A stretch of 64,000 nt of DNA from Streptomyces tauricus (GCF_014650955.1 NZ_BMVY01000028.1:1-64000); one strand, 5' to 3'; positions 18,054 to 26,604 are shown, numbered from the stretch's first letter. The notes: generated from the sequence alone by a model not told the origin. Numbers and translations are program-made.

Positions 18054-18368
18054 GTGGGGGATACGAACGAGCAGCCGAAGGTCGATAACCCTTATCGAAC
18101 CCAGCTCGAGGTTCTGAAGAGCAATCTCGTGGAGGAGGTCAAAGAGCTCAAAAAATGCCTGAAGTCCGCATCTCAGGACGTTGGCGACAAAAAGAAGTCC
18201 TGGGTCGGCAAGACGGCCAACAAGTGGCACGACGAAATCGAGGGCAACCGCGGCCGCATGATCAGAGAGATCGACAAGCTCATCCCGGCGGTGCAGAAGA
18301 GGATCGACTCGCTGCCCGAGAAGGTGTCGCCCGCCGAGGCGAAGATGATGCGGATGGATTTGCGCTGA
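18054..18368 (+). CDS. WXG100-like small protein of the first WxG/large-protein module
   Basis: 104-residue, highly charged, all-helical protein. A central WVG turn lies at residues 50-52 in SWVGKTANKWHDE; the flanking helices are Lys/Glu-rich and end with RIDSLPEKVSPAEA. It has a clear paralogue at 28655 (110 residues) with SWVGKTADKWHGD and R-I-D followed by MPEKVTPEEAS. It starts with GTG at 18054 and is followed 61 nt later by the 692-residue gene; the paralogue also precedes a large gene. I infer it is the secretion partner of that large protein. Confidence 0.75.
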   Translation: MGDTNEQPKVDNPYRTQLEVLKSNLVEEVKELKKCLKSASQDVGDKKKSWVGKTANKWHDEIEGNRGRMIREIDKLIPAVQKRIDSLPEKVSPAEAKMMRMDLR

Positions 18369-18429
18369 CGACGCGAGGCAGCGCTGACACCGAACAAGCT
18401 GACCAACCGACCACGCGGGGGACAATTTC

Positions 18430-20508
18430 ATGGCAGGCGACGAGGGCGGTTTCTCCGGTATCGATCCGGATCAGCTGGCCAGGACGATCCAGTCACTCCA
18501 GAAGGACCAGGAGAAACTGAGGTCCAGCGCGACGTGGATCAAGTCGAGCTTCGAACGCTACGGCGTCGAAACGGACCCGCTGACCGAACTGCTCGCCATC
18601 GCCGGCTGGTCGGAGAACCAACTCCCCATGCTCAGACGCCGCCACCACCTCTCCATCGCCGAGGACGAGAAGTACGGCCACGGCTACAAGGGAATGGTAC
18701 GGATCAAGGAAAGCATGGTCGGCCAGACGAAACAGTCGGTGGCGAACGGAAAGAAGCTGGGAGACGACTTCAAGAGGCGGCTTGAGAACGGAGAGGAAAT
18801 CACTCCCGAAATGTTCGCGGACCTCCGTGCGAACAAGGCAGACGCCGACTATGTGAAGTCTTTCTACGACGTCCTCGGGTCGAAAAGCCTGCTGTGGATG
18901 TCCCAGGAAATGGGGGACCGCAACAGTGATGCCTACAAAGATGACGCGGATCAGAGGGAGAAGGATCGCAAAACCATCGCCGACACCTTCGGTACGTACA
19001 CGAAGGTAGCTTTCGAGGGCAAGACGCCCAAGGAGAAGCAGCGAGCCTGGAACAAGTGGTTCGATGATTCTGCGATCGATGAGCATTTTGGATTCCGGCC
19101 GGACCGCCTGTCTCCGCTCCTCCGCGGTGGGTCACATGACAAAGATTTCCTTGTGGCGTTTGGTGATCGTGTCTTCAGCAAGGACACGAAGACGAACGAG
19201 AACCAGTTTCTAGGGAACAGCGGAATCGGTGAGGGCGAATGGGGGAAGGACGGCTATGAGCAGCTCTTCGACGCCATCTCGCGAAATGCGGGAGCTTCCG
19301 GCGAGTGGATGGATCACAACGCGGGCAGCGTTCAGTCGATGCTGTACACCACTGGCCCTTGGAAGGTCGATGAGCCCAAAGAGCGTGGAGTGGCCTTCCT
19401 GAACATCCTGCACGCGGGAAGTGTGACGCTGAGGAAGGACAATCCGTCCTTGGCGGAAAAGAACGCGGCACACCTGATCTATGAAAATTATAAGCACAGC
19501 AAGGGCGACATGAAGGGCGTACATCCCGTCGACGGTACGTCCGCGCTTTACACCAGCATCATGACCTCCTATTGGAACGACGTCGAACACAGTGTGACGT
19601 CTCCTGTGAGTAATGACCTGTGGAGTGGCGGCAAAGAATGGACTGACAAATCTTACTTCGCCGGTCAGGACAGGAAGCGTCCAGGGCTGGAGCTTTCCCA
19701 GGACATGTGGGGAGCGCTGACGGTGGAAGCCGGTCGCGACCCCAAGGGTGCTGGAATCATCGGAGCACTTTTCCAGGGATACAACCAGAAGATGATTGCG
19801 CAGGAGAACGATATCAATCCGGATCGTACGGGTGACTCGGTGCGATACATCTCGGCTCAGAAGGGGATGATGCAGCGCTTCTACTACGAGAATATGCGCA
19901 CTGTCTCCACTCAACTGGGCGCCGAGCGTGACAAATGGGTTGCGGACACCAACGCCTTCCGTGACGGCCTCATTGATCAGGTGACGGGCGTGGCTATGGG
20001 CGCTACAGGCGGAGCAGGGATGGCGGGAGCCAAGGGTGCCGCGATCGGAGCTGCCTATGGGATGGGGTCGGGCATCCTTACGGGTTGGATCAAGCAGGGA
20101 GTCCATGTCGACGCATCGGACGCACCGGCCGAGCTTCGGCATCAGATCGAAGGAGTCAAGAAAGCAACCATCGACACGAGCTGGCAGACCTCCTATCAGG
20201 ATCAGGCGAACGACCTCCTTCGCGAGAAGAACGGAGGGTTCGACGCGCGGTACATTCCGGAAGTCGAGGTGTGGAAGGTCGACGGAAGCCATGAGACGTA
20301 TACCGGAAACCCAAAAGAATACATAAAGGGAGACTCGTCGCGAAACTTCCTGACGAAAGATGGAGTCGTGATGGATCCGGAAAAGATGTCGCCCACGCAG
20401 CGCACAGCCTACGGAGAATGGCTGCGTGACCCTGCCGTGGTTCAGAAGGTCTACACACCCTTCTCCGATGGCCGCAATGCCTGGGACTGGCCCGGCCAGA
20501 ACGGCTGA
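18430..20508 (+). CDS. Large candidate type VII substrate, first module
   Basis: 692-residue protein, family not recognised. The N-terminal ~100 residues (FSGIDPDQLARTIQSLQKDQ, LPMLRRRHHLS, YKGMVRIKESMV) match the 666-residue protein at 26605 motif for motif. After about residue 120 the two diverge. A glycine-zipper hydrophobic stretch lies near 515-550 (GAKGAAIGAAYGMGSG), then a polar tail of about 130 residues. No signal peptide is present and the preceding gene is WXG100-like, so export by type VII is inferred. Base composition drops after ~18.85 kb: 19441-19500 has 28 G/C of 60. A role as toxin, adhesin or structural factor cannot be told. Confidence 0.75.
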   Translation: MAGDEGGFSGIDPDQLARTIQSLQKDQEKLRSSATWIKSSFERYGVETDPLTELLAIAGWSENQLPMLRRRHHLSIAEDEKYGHGYKGMVRIKESMVGQTKQSVANGKKLGDDFKRRLENGEEITPEMFADLRANKADADYVKSFYDVLGSKSLLWMSQEMGDRNSDAYKDDADQREKDRKTIADTFGTYTKVAFEGKTPKEKQRAWNKWFDDSAIDEHFGFRPDRLSPLLRGGSHDKDFLVAFGDRVFSKDTKTNENQFLGNSGIGEGEWGKDGYEQLFDAISRNAGASGEWMDHNAGSVQSMLYTTGPWKVDEPKERGVAFLNILHAGSVTLRKDNPSLAEKNAAHLIYENYKHSKGDMKGVHPVDGTSALYTSIMTSYWNDVEHSVTSPVSNDLWSGGKEWTDKSYFAGQDRKRPGLELSQDMWGALTVEAGRDPKGAGIIGALFQGYNQKMIAQENDINPDRTGDSVRYISAQKGMMQRFYYENMRTVSTQLGAERDKWVADTNAFRDGLIDQVTGVAMGATGGAGMAGAKGAAIGAAYGMGSGILTGWIKQGVHVDASDAPAELRHQIEGVKKATIDTSWQTSYQDQANDLLREKNGGFDARYIPEVEVWKVDGSHETYTGNPKEYIKGDSSRNFLTKDGVVMDPEKMSPTQRTAYGEWLRDPAVVQKVYTPFSDGRNAWDWPGQNG

Positions 20509-20584
20509 CGGCGTTCGGCAGGCGCGGGTTGCTTGTGACGTACAAAATATAGTCCGCAGTGCGGTGGCGAAGATCGGAGACAGG

Positions 20585-21286
20585 GTGTTCGAGGAACCTG
20601 CAGGGAAGCCCGAAGGAATGGTGCCGGCCGAGGCGCGAAGGGCTGTCGCGATGGCGTCCATTGCCGCGGTGTTGTTGGGGGTTTCGGCATGCGGCAGTGA
20701 AGAAGCCGCAGGTGAAGAACCATTGAGTATATCGCAGCTCTCCCGTGTGGTGCTGACTCAGGGAGATGCGCCGGGGTACAAGTTCTTCGACGAATCACGG
20801 GCCGAGACAGACCATTCGGCCCGAGCGGACAGGAAGGCCTGCCAGCCCATTATGGCGCTCGCCATTGCACCCGAGATCTCAGCTTATGACAAACGCTCGG
20901 CACGGCAGAGCATTATGAAAAGCAAGAAGCCGGATGCGAGTTACCAGCTCATCTTGACAAGTGTTGAGTCGGAGTCGGCAGCCGAGGACGCGTTGACAGA
21001 CCTCAAGAGCGCTGTCTCGGCCTGTGGTTCGGGATTCAATGTCACATACTCCGGTCAGAAGAGTAAAGTTCGTCGGGTCACGGCCGACAAAGCCTCATAC
21101 GGTCACAGTGAGGTGAACATCCTGTTCGAGTATCAGATGGGTGCGAAGATTCGATACGTCGTGATGCGGCAGGGTGCCACCCTGATCAGAATCTCCGCTG
21201 CGACTCAAAATGCGCATGAGTTCGTTGCCGTGCCGAAGCAAATCATCGACAAGCAATTTCGGAAGCTGGAAAAAGTAGCGAAATAA
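20585..21286 (+). CDS. Putative lipoprotein
   Basis: 233 residues if GTG 20585 is used (GGAGA lies 4 nt upstream); ATG 20618 inside the same frame is an equally plausible start. A signal peptide (RRAVAMASIAAVLLG) leads to a lipobox VSAC. The mature protein has two further Cys (KACQPIM, VSACGSG) and a pattern of Ser/Glu-rich helices and strands. Function unknown. It follows the large module protein by 76 nt on the same strand, as lipoprotein genes also accompany the other type VII genes here. Composition is lower in GC than flanking housekeeping genes. Confidence 0.7.
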   Translation: MFEEPAGKPEGMVPAEARRAVAMASIAAVLLGVSACGSEEAAGEEPLSISQLSRVVLTQGDAPGYKFFDESRAETDHSARADRKACQPIMALAIAPEISAYDKRSARQSIMKSKKPDASYQLILTSVESESAAEDALTDLKSAVSACGSGFNVTYSGQKSKVRRVTADKASYGHSEVNILFEYQMGAKIRYVVMRQGATLIRISAATQNAHEFVAVPKQIIDKQFRKLEKVAK

Positions 21287-21306
21287 AGAGATCCTCGTGG
21301 CCTACG

Positions 21307-22272
21307 TCACTTGACTTGGAACGCGATACCTGTGGAACTCAGTGCGGTGGTGGATTTGTCGCCCTTATGGCGTGCCAGGAGTTGAATCTCTCCGCGCCAC
21401 GGACCCTTGCGCAGATCTCCTGCCTCCTTGATCCGGAACTTCAGGCGCTTGCTGTCGTCACGTGACAGAGGGATGTCGGAGACGAGTGCGGCGTCGTCCT
21501 CAAGGTCCGGGGCCGCATCGGAGGTGGGGGTGGGGTCGGGGGAAGGGATGCGCAAGTCTTTCCACCCGTCCGGTGTCTTCCATTGAACAGACAGAGCAGA
21601 GGTCGATTCATCTGCCTTGCAATCGCCTTCGGCTTCTTCACACAAGAAGGCCAGGACCTGAATCTGAGGGTAGTCCACCGCAGAGCGATTGTTCACCGAG
21701 AATTCGTACTCGGCCCAGCCTCCCCTTCTCTGCACATACTCGGATCCGGATTCCGCCTTGACCTGAAAAATAGCCAATGGCGCTGATCCATGAGCGATGG
21801 CCAGCGACTTGCGTGCTCTGCTTATCTTGGCGGTGATGTCGATGGATTGGCCGCTGTTCGTGGGACGCATTCCAGGGGTCAGGCGAAGTCTCAGCGTGCT
21901 GCTGCCTGGTGGCAGTGTGGTCTGGAAGGTGCCACTGCGGCTTTCTGCACCCCCGGTATCCTTTGGTGAGAGCCGAAGATCCTTCCAGGAGGAGGCTCCG
22001 ACTTCTTGATATTCGATGGAAACGTCACCCTTGGGTGCGTGTTTCAAACTGAGAGAAAGATTGACGTCGACTTCGCTTCGTTTCGATTCGCTGTTTTCCA
22101 CTTCGAGAGCCAATGGTCCCGCTTCGCCGATCACGTAGTCGGACGGACTCTGGATTTTCATCCATACGGGACTTGTGGAAGAAGATTCACCCCCCTCGTG
22201 CGGCTCCTCACTCGTGCAAGAGGCAAGGGTTGCGATCGTCAGTGCCGCGACCATCGCTCGGGTATGGCGCAT
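21307..22272 (-). CDS. Putative lipoprotein with beta-sandwich-like domains
   Basis: 321 residues. ATG 22272 begins a short signal peptide (HTRAMVAALTIATL) and lipobox LASC. The mature protein is rich in beta-strands in two similar halves, the first with SSWKDLRLSPKD and the second with DGWKDLRIPSPD, suggesting an internal duplication of an Ig-like module. A longer open frame upstream runs through the RDD gene in another frame and is rejected. It ends 20 nt from the convergent lipoprotein gene and is last in a minus-strand operon with RDD, WXG100 and the possible EspG gene. Likely cell-surface; exact role unknown. Confidence 0.7.
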   Translation of the reverse strand: MRHTRAMVAALTIATLASCTSEEPHEGGESSSTSPVWMKIQSPSDYVIGEAGPLALEVENSESKRSEVDVNLSLSLKHAPKGDVSIEYQEVGASSWKDLRLSPKDTGGAESRSGTFQTTLPPGSSTLRLRLTPGMRPTNSGQSIDITAKISRARKSLAIAHGSAPLAIFQVKAESGSEYVQRRGGWAEYEFSVNNRSAVDYPQIQVLAFLCEEAEGDCKADESTSALSVQWKTPDGWKDLRIPSPDPTPTSDAAPDLEDDAALVSDIPLSRDDSKRLKFRIKEAGDLRKGPWRGEIQLLARHKGDKSTTALSSTGIAFQVK

Positions 22273-22324
22273 CTCGGTCCTATCCGTTCGACGATGTGAA
22301 CGCCAAACGCGTTGGCGATCTCGG

Positions 22325-22774
22325 TCAGGCCTTTCGGTGCACGATACGTAGGCCCACCGCGTCCTGTTGTTCGACGTCGCTGTCCGTTGCCAGGTGGATG
22401 GGGACGAACACGACCGTCCAGTAGAAGCCGAAAAGCCAGCGGCCGGTGAGGCGGAAGAGGCCGGGGCGTCCGCCGTCGAGGGCGCGGACCACACGCAGGC
22501 CCGTGATCAGCTTTCCCAGGCTCGCTCGGGTCGCCAGCGTGAGCAGGACGTGGTTCACGAAGGAGAGGCCCAGGGCCGTGCCGAGCGCCGCACCCCACAC
22601 CATGGGGGACTGTGGCCGGAGTTCGACCACTCCGTCGATCACCTTCACGCCGGCCGCGGCCCCGGCGACGAGGCCGCACACCAGGGCGGTGAGCGCGTCG
22701 ATGGTCGCCGCGGTGATCCGGCGTACCTGGGTGGGGGCCGGGGCACGAGTCGGGGTGCGTTGCTGGTTGGCCAC
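22325..22774 (-). CDS. RDD family membrane protein
   Basis: 149 residues with the RDD start (RRITAATIDALTALVCGLV: Arg and Asp as in the family) and three hydrophobic helices near 25-50, 58-80 and 108-128. SLGKLITGLRVVR is the usual conserved loop. RDD proteins are thought to act in transport but their substrates are mostly unknown. It begins 4 nt after the WXG100 gene stop, so the two are co-transcribed; RDD genes often sit beside actinobacterial type VII loci. Confidence 0.85.
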   Translation of the reverse strand: MANQQRTPTRAPAPTQVRRITAATIDALTALVCGLVAGAAAGVKVIDGVVELRPQSPMVWGAALGTALGLSFVNHVLLTLATRASLGKLITGLRVVRALDGGRPGLFRLTGRWLFGFYWTVVFVPIHLATDSDVEQQDAVGLRIVHRKA

Positions 22775-22778
22775 GGCG

Positions 22779-23045
22779 CTAGTTTCCGGTTCCTGTCTTC
22801 TTCTTGTCCGCCTCTTCCTGCTCCACGCGCTTGAGCGCCTTGTCTATCGCGGCGCGAGCGTTGGCCACGGCGTCGGTGATCTGCTTCTTGTGGCCGGACC
22901 ACTCGCCGCGGAAGCGCTCAGCCTTGGGGCCCGTCCAGGTGTCGGTGCCACAGAGGTGCTGGACGTTGTCGACGGAACGCTCAAGTTCGTCCGCGTACTT
23001 CTTGAGGAGACGTACGTCCTCTCGGCAGTCGCTCTCTCTGGACAT
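22779..23045 (-). CDS. WXG100 family protein
   Basis: 88 residues, helix-turn-helix hairpin with the W-x-G turn WTG at 37-39 (CGTDTWTGPKAERFRGEW) and a Lys/Glu-rich tail. Two Cys (C7 and C32) sit in the first helix and could bridge. No signal peptide. It lies 10 nt after the 296-residue gene and 4 nt before the RDD gene, in one operon that begins with a large candidate substrate. Likely a type VII substrate or chaperoned partner. Confidence 0.9.
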   Translation of the reverse strand: MSRESDCREDVRLLKKYADELERSVDNVQHLCGTDTWTGPKAERFRGEWSGHKKQITDAVANARAAIDKALKRVEQEEADKKKTGTGN

Positions 23046-23055
23046 GTTTCCTTCC

Positions 23056-23946
23056 TCAGCCGGAGACGGGCGGGGTGATCAGCTCGGTGATCATCTTGCG
23101 CAGGGATGTCTTGCCTACGGGGCGCGCCTCGATGCCGGTCGGGGCGTTCGGCTTCTCGACGAAGACCGTCCACAGGGCCTTGTCGGTGGCGTACGTCGTC
23201 AGGAGGGGGCCCGGGGCGTCGGCGAGGAGCACCGTCTGGCCGACCACGAGCGCGTTGTTGATCGCCTCGCCGAGGGCGCGGCCGACGTTGTCGTCGCTGA
23301 TCTGCTCGGGGGTGATCTCCTGGACGCGGCCGTCCTTGTCGGCGACCTCGAAGGGGTCGATGAACAGCTGCACCATGTCCGCCGCGTCCTTGGCGGAACT
23401 GGCGAGGGTGAACATGTGCAGGCCGCCGCCGGTCACCCGCTCCACGAGGTAGAGGTCCTCGGCGTGTATGTAGACCAGCATGTGCGTGACGCCGCTCGAC
23501 GTGTGCTGCTCAACAGCCAGTGCGCGGGCGGCAGTTCGCCGCAGGGTCAGGGCGAGGCTCACCTCGGGGGTGATGCGCAGGTCGAGGTCCACGCCCGAAG
23601 GGACGGAACCGGGGTCCGTGCCCTCGCCGGATGCCGCGTCGCCGGACCGGGAGCTCGCGTCCGCCGCTCGCAGCACGGCGTCGAGTTCGTCGATGTTGGC
23701 GACCTCCACCGCCTCACGCGATACGAGGGACCGTAGTGCCGTGGCATAGACCCATTCGCGCTCCTGGCCGGACAGCGCACTGATCCGCGGCGTGGGGGCG
23801 ACGCATTCGGTCAACGAGTCGGGATCGAGAATGGCGATCTCTTCATCGGTGAGCCTCAGGAGGGGCTGCGTTCCTCCTTCGGAAAGCGCCTCGGCCAGGA
23901 TTCCGCGGAACTCCTGGAGGTCCATGTCGATTTCAGGGCTTTTCAT
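23056..23946 (-). CDS. Possible type VII secretion chaperone (EspG-like)
   Basis: 296-residue cytosolic protein, no signal peptide or membrane helix. It contains repeated helical and strand blocks, for example EREWVYATALRSLVSREAVE near 62, SLALTLRRTAARALAVEQ near 130 and THMLVYIHAEDLYLVERV. The layout of an alpha/beta protein of about 300 residues located between a large substrate-like gene and a WXG100 gene suggests an EspG-type chaperone, but no motif proves it. It begins 21 nt after the large gene and ends 10 nt before the WXG100 gene. Confidence 0.5.
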   Translation of the reverse strand: MKSPEIDMDLQEFRGILAEALSEGGTQPLLRLTDEEIAILDPDSLTECVAPTPRISALSGQEREWVYATALRSLVSREAVEVANIDELDAVLRAADASSRSGDAASGEGTDPGSVPSGVDLDLRITPEVSLALTLRRTAARALAVEQHTSSGVTHMLVYIHAEDLYLVERVTGGGLHMFTLASSAKDAADMVQLFIDPFEVADKDGRVQEITPEQISDDNVGRALGEAINNALVVGQTVLLADAPGPLLTTYATDKALWTVFVEKPNAPTGIEARPVGKTSLRKMITELITPPVSG

Positions 23947-23967
23947 GACTGTTAGTCCGATGCTCGC

Positions 23968-25005
23968 TTACCAGAAGCTGTACTTGCGGATGGCGTTGGG
24001 AACTAGGTTGGTGACGGCACTCTTGGCTCCGTCGACGATCTCGGCACCCTTGTCCTTGATGTCGTTGCCCCACTCCTTCGTGGCTTTCCAGGCCTCCTTG
24101 GCGCCGTCCTTAATGTCGTCACCCCACTTGTCCCAGGCCCAACTGCCCAGGAAGTAGGCCCCGGCCACGCCAAGAGCGACCCAGCCTACGACGGGGACCG
24201 CGGCGGCCACGGCGGCGGACGCCCCCAGCGCCGTGGCCATGCCCGCGCCACCCAGCACGGCTACGGCACCCGCGGCCTGGACGCCTCCCATGCCCCGGTC
24301 GACCCAGCCCTGAGCGCCTTCATGAGTGGGGAGGAACATCTCCTTGACGCCGCTCACCACGGCCAGCGGAAGAAAGACACGCGTGGCGAGGAAGCCGGTG
24401 CCGGGTGCCTTGCTGAAGAGCTTCGCGGCGAAGGGGATCTTCAGGCGTATGGCGGTGTTCCGGACCGCCTGCTGCCACTTCCACGGCTCCTTGTACCAGT
24501 TGCGGATCCTCTGGTCCTTGAGGAGCTCCTGCAGCAGTTCGCCACGCTTTGCCGCGGTGCGCGCTGCCGGTGATCCGAAGTATTTGTTGAGTTCCCATAC
24601 GGCCCGTGCGCCGGCGACGTTCTGCCCCTGGGCCCACCTCTGGTAGAGGTGCATCGACGCTTCGATGGCCGTCGGGATCTTGAGGATCTTGAAGGGCGTC
24701 TTGATGTCCTTGAGGGTGCCCTCTTTGAACTCCTGCCACGTCTCCAGTGCGCCGGCGAGACCCGCGAAGGTGAGAACCGCCTCGGGGTCGTCCAGGGACA
24801 GCCCCAGACGTCGACGGATGTCCTTGGCCTCGTCCTGCGCCCAGGACGCCTTCTTCGGGAAGTCGGAGACGCCTTCCGCCTTCGCATCCCATTTCGCGAG
24901 GATGTTGCTGATCAGGCCGCCCTGGATGGAGAGTGTTCCTCCCAGTACGTCGACGGCGGCGGCCAGTTTCGGTGCCTGGACGTCGTCCATTCCCTTGAAG
25001 CCCAC
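23968..25005 (-). CDS. Third large candidate type VII substrate
   Basis: 345 residues, family not recognised. Starts with a helical domain (MGFKGMDDVQAPKLAAAVDV, no signal peptide), a long helical middle, then a hydrophobic Gly/Ala stretch near 230-290 (GGMGVQAAGAVAVLGGAG-like, AAVAAAVPVVGWVALGVAGA) and a tail of imperfect D-I-K-D-G-A-K-E-A repeats. The hydrophobic segment could insert in membranes or be a glycine-zipper fold. As first gene of the operon leading to the EspG-like, WXG100 and RDD genes it is the most likely cargo of that operon. Inference only. Confidence 0.6.
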   Translation of the reverse strand: MGFKGMDDVQAPKLAAAVDVLGGTLSIQGGLISNILAKWDAKAEGVSDFPKKASWAQDEAKDIRRRLGLSLDDPEAVLTFAGLAGALETWQEFKEGTLKDIKTPFKILKIPTAIEASMHLYQRWAQGQNVAGARAVWELNKYFGSPAARTAAKRGELLQELLKDQRIRNWYKEPWKWQQAVRNTAIRLKIPFAAKLFSKAPGTGFLATRVFLPLAVVSGVKEMFLPTHEGAQGWVDRGMGGVQAAGAVAVLGGAGMATALGASAAVAAAVPVVGWVALGVAGAYFLGSWAWDKWGDDIKDGAKEAWKATKEWGNDIKDKGAEIVDGAKSAVTNLVPNAIRKYSFW

Positions 25006-25112
25006 TGATTGATCCTTTTCTGTTCTGCTCTAGGACGCGATGAGTCCCTGCCGAAACCCGGTGACATGACTCTTCAGAGCACGAGTTGGCCGACTTCTGT
25101 TGCCTCGTCCGC

Positions 25113-25229
25113 CTAGTCCGCCTCGGCTGCCTTGTCGCCGGATTCGGCATTCCTGCCGCCGCGGGCTGTCGACGGGAGGGCCGCGGTCGCGGCGAGCGTG
25201 GCGGCAACGGGCAAGGAACGGCGCTTCAC
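25113..25229 (-). pseudogene. Decayed 5' fragment of a lipoprotein gene
   Basis: The first 38 codons after a GTG match the start of the lipoprotein at 30085-30753 (KRRSLPVAAALAATAALLLT becomes KRRSLPVAATLAATAALPST). The lipobox Cys is changed to Arg (STARGG versus LTACGG) and the frame ends after 38 residues, so it cannot be lipidated. The copied stretch continues upstream for about 160 bp into the promoter region, so this is a truncated duplicate of that locus. Confidence 0.8.
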
Positions 25230-25390
25230 AGTGAACCCCCGTGAGACAAAGATGCAGTCAAGAGCAATGACGGTATCCGTGGGGCGATCGGTTTCGCTAC
25301 AGCGAAGTTCCTTGCGCAGCCGGGTGGATCTGGATGAATCAGGGCAAGTGGTGAGTGCTCGCGGTCCGATCGTGTCCGGGTCCACAGGGT
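25190..25390. repeat. Duplicate of the lipoprotein promoter region at 30.7-30.9 kb
   Basis: About 200 nt, including the start codon region, match 30715-30912 with scattered changes. Shared blocks are TTCACAGTGAACCCCCGTGA, GACGGTATCCGTGGGGCGA and AATCAGGGCAAG. A palindrome TTCGCTACAGCGAA at 25293-25306 corresponds to TTCGCTACCGCGAA at 30817-30830, so the copy may keep the promoter or operator of the active gene. 25391-25554 shows nothing I can name. Confidence 0.85.
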
Positions 25391-25554
25391 CGCGGTCCGC
25401 CGACAGAGGTGGCGGCACGGCATGGCATGTAGATGCTGTGAAGCTGTGTGGGCGAAACGCTCTTTGCATCTCTGCAGAGCAACGCGGCCTTCCAACCTGC
25501 TGTGATCGGGGGATCGCAGCTATCAGGAGTTGCTTTGCTGCACAGGAAGACGCG

Positions 25555-25944
25555 GTGCGCGTTGCAGTACCCGTCGCCGTACTCGCCCTTCCGCTGACCG
25601 CGTGCGGTGGCGCGTGCGGTGGCGGTGACGACACGGACGCCAAGCCGTAGCAGGCGGGGTCCCAGTCGGCGGCCGCGGCGTCCGAGTCCCCGGCCGAGGC
25701 TGCCTCCGGCGGCGCTCTCGAAGCCGACCAGAGCGCCACGGGCAAGGTCGAGGAGGGTGACATCGAGGTCACCTACGACGACGCGGCCGGCTGAGAGGAC
25801 CCGTACGACATCGAGAACTGGAAGCGGGGAGAGAGTCATGTCCTGTGCGAGTCGTACCTGATCCCGGCGAACTCGAAGTCAGTGGAGGCGCGTTGGTCGG
25901 AGGAGGACGGGGAGCTGTACGTCTGGACGTTCAACGGTAAGTAG
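25555..25944 (+). pseudogene. Lipoprotein pseudogene with two in-frame stops
   Basis: From GTG 25555 one frame reads a short signal peptide (RVAVPVAVLALPL) and lipobox TAC, then continues to 25944 with good codon structure and a sensible end (EARWSEEDGELYVWTFNGK), but it is interrupted by TAG at 25648-25650 and TGA at 25792-25794. No frameshift is needed to join the pieces, so the gene was lost by two nonsense changes. AGGAAG lies upstream of the GTG. Function of the intact ancestor is unknown; similar acidic small lipoproteins occur elsewhere in the locus. Confidence 0.75.
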
Positions 25945-25964
25945 GCCAGCGGCGGGCCCCGTCC

Positions 25965-26594
25965 TCAGCTCGGGAGCTTGGACGGGAGGTCACACTTGGC
26001 GTCCTTGTGGGCCTGACGGGCGAAGTCGGTCGCCAGGTCGATGAGGGTTTGGCGGGCTTGCTTGTCCGAGGCTTCGAGGGGTTTGTGGACCAAGGCGAAC
26101 ACGGTCATGTTCCAGGGCTGCTTGCTGGATCTTTCACTGGCGTAGCAAGGGACCCAGATCGCGGCGACCTCCGTGTTGGAGATTCCCTTGACCCCGGCGT
26201 TGAAGTAGGTGCGGTCGCCGCCGGAGTTGGGTGGAATTTCGTTCGCCGCCCACTCTCGCCAGGGCCTTGCGGATCCCATTTCTGCGGACAGAATGAGGAG
26301 AATTTTGTCATCGTCTCCGTTCACATTGCAGCGGCTGTTGAAGTGCCAGTCTGCTGTCGTGTCCTGTGTTTCTTCGAAGTGATACGCAGAGGCTACAGGA
26401 AGCACGGAGTTAAAGATGCCGGTAGCTTTCTGTCTATCAGGTACGTTGCTGCAGACGTCCTCGGCCCGGATATCTCCGCGTTTCTCGAAAGCTCCGAGGG
26501 TGTAGGCGAGGAGTAGGGCGACAGCGGCAGTCGCGGCCACGCCACCATAGATGAATGACTTCCGGACGGGTCTGCGGTCGCTCGGTACCGTCAA
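25965..26594 (-). CDS. Membrane-anchored hypothetical protein
   Basis: 209 residues with one N-terminal membrane helix (about 14-34: FIYGGVAATAAVALLLAYTL) and an extracytoplasmic domain with four Cys (AEDVCSN, NSRCNVN, VPCYAS, AKCDLP), which could form two disulfides. Function not recognised. The best start is TTG 26594 with GGTGA 6 nt upstream; it lies 10 nt after the 666-residue gene, as the last gene of the minus-strand operon running from 30753. Probably surface-exposed and linked to the module upstream. Confidence 0.7.
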   Translation of the reverse strand: MTVPSDRRPVRKSFIYGGVAATAAVALLLAYTLGAFEKRGDIRAEDVCSNVPDRQKATGIFNSVLPVASAYHFEETQDTTADWHFNSRCNVNGDDDKILLILSAEMGSARPWREWAANEIPPNSGGDRTYFNAGVKGISNTEVAAIWVPCYASERSSKQPWNMTVFALVHKPLEASDKQARQTLIDLATDFARQAHKDAKCDLPSKLPS

Positions 26595-26604
26595 GGCAGA
26601 TCAC

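Noticed and set aside
25792..25794. TGA in the broken lipoprotein frame considered as selenocysteine
   Set aside because: A TAG also interrupts the frame and no SECIS-like hairpin was noticed; pseudogene is simpler.
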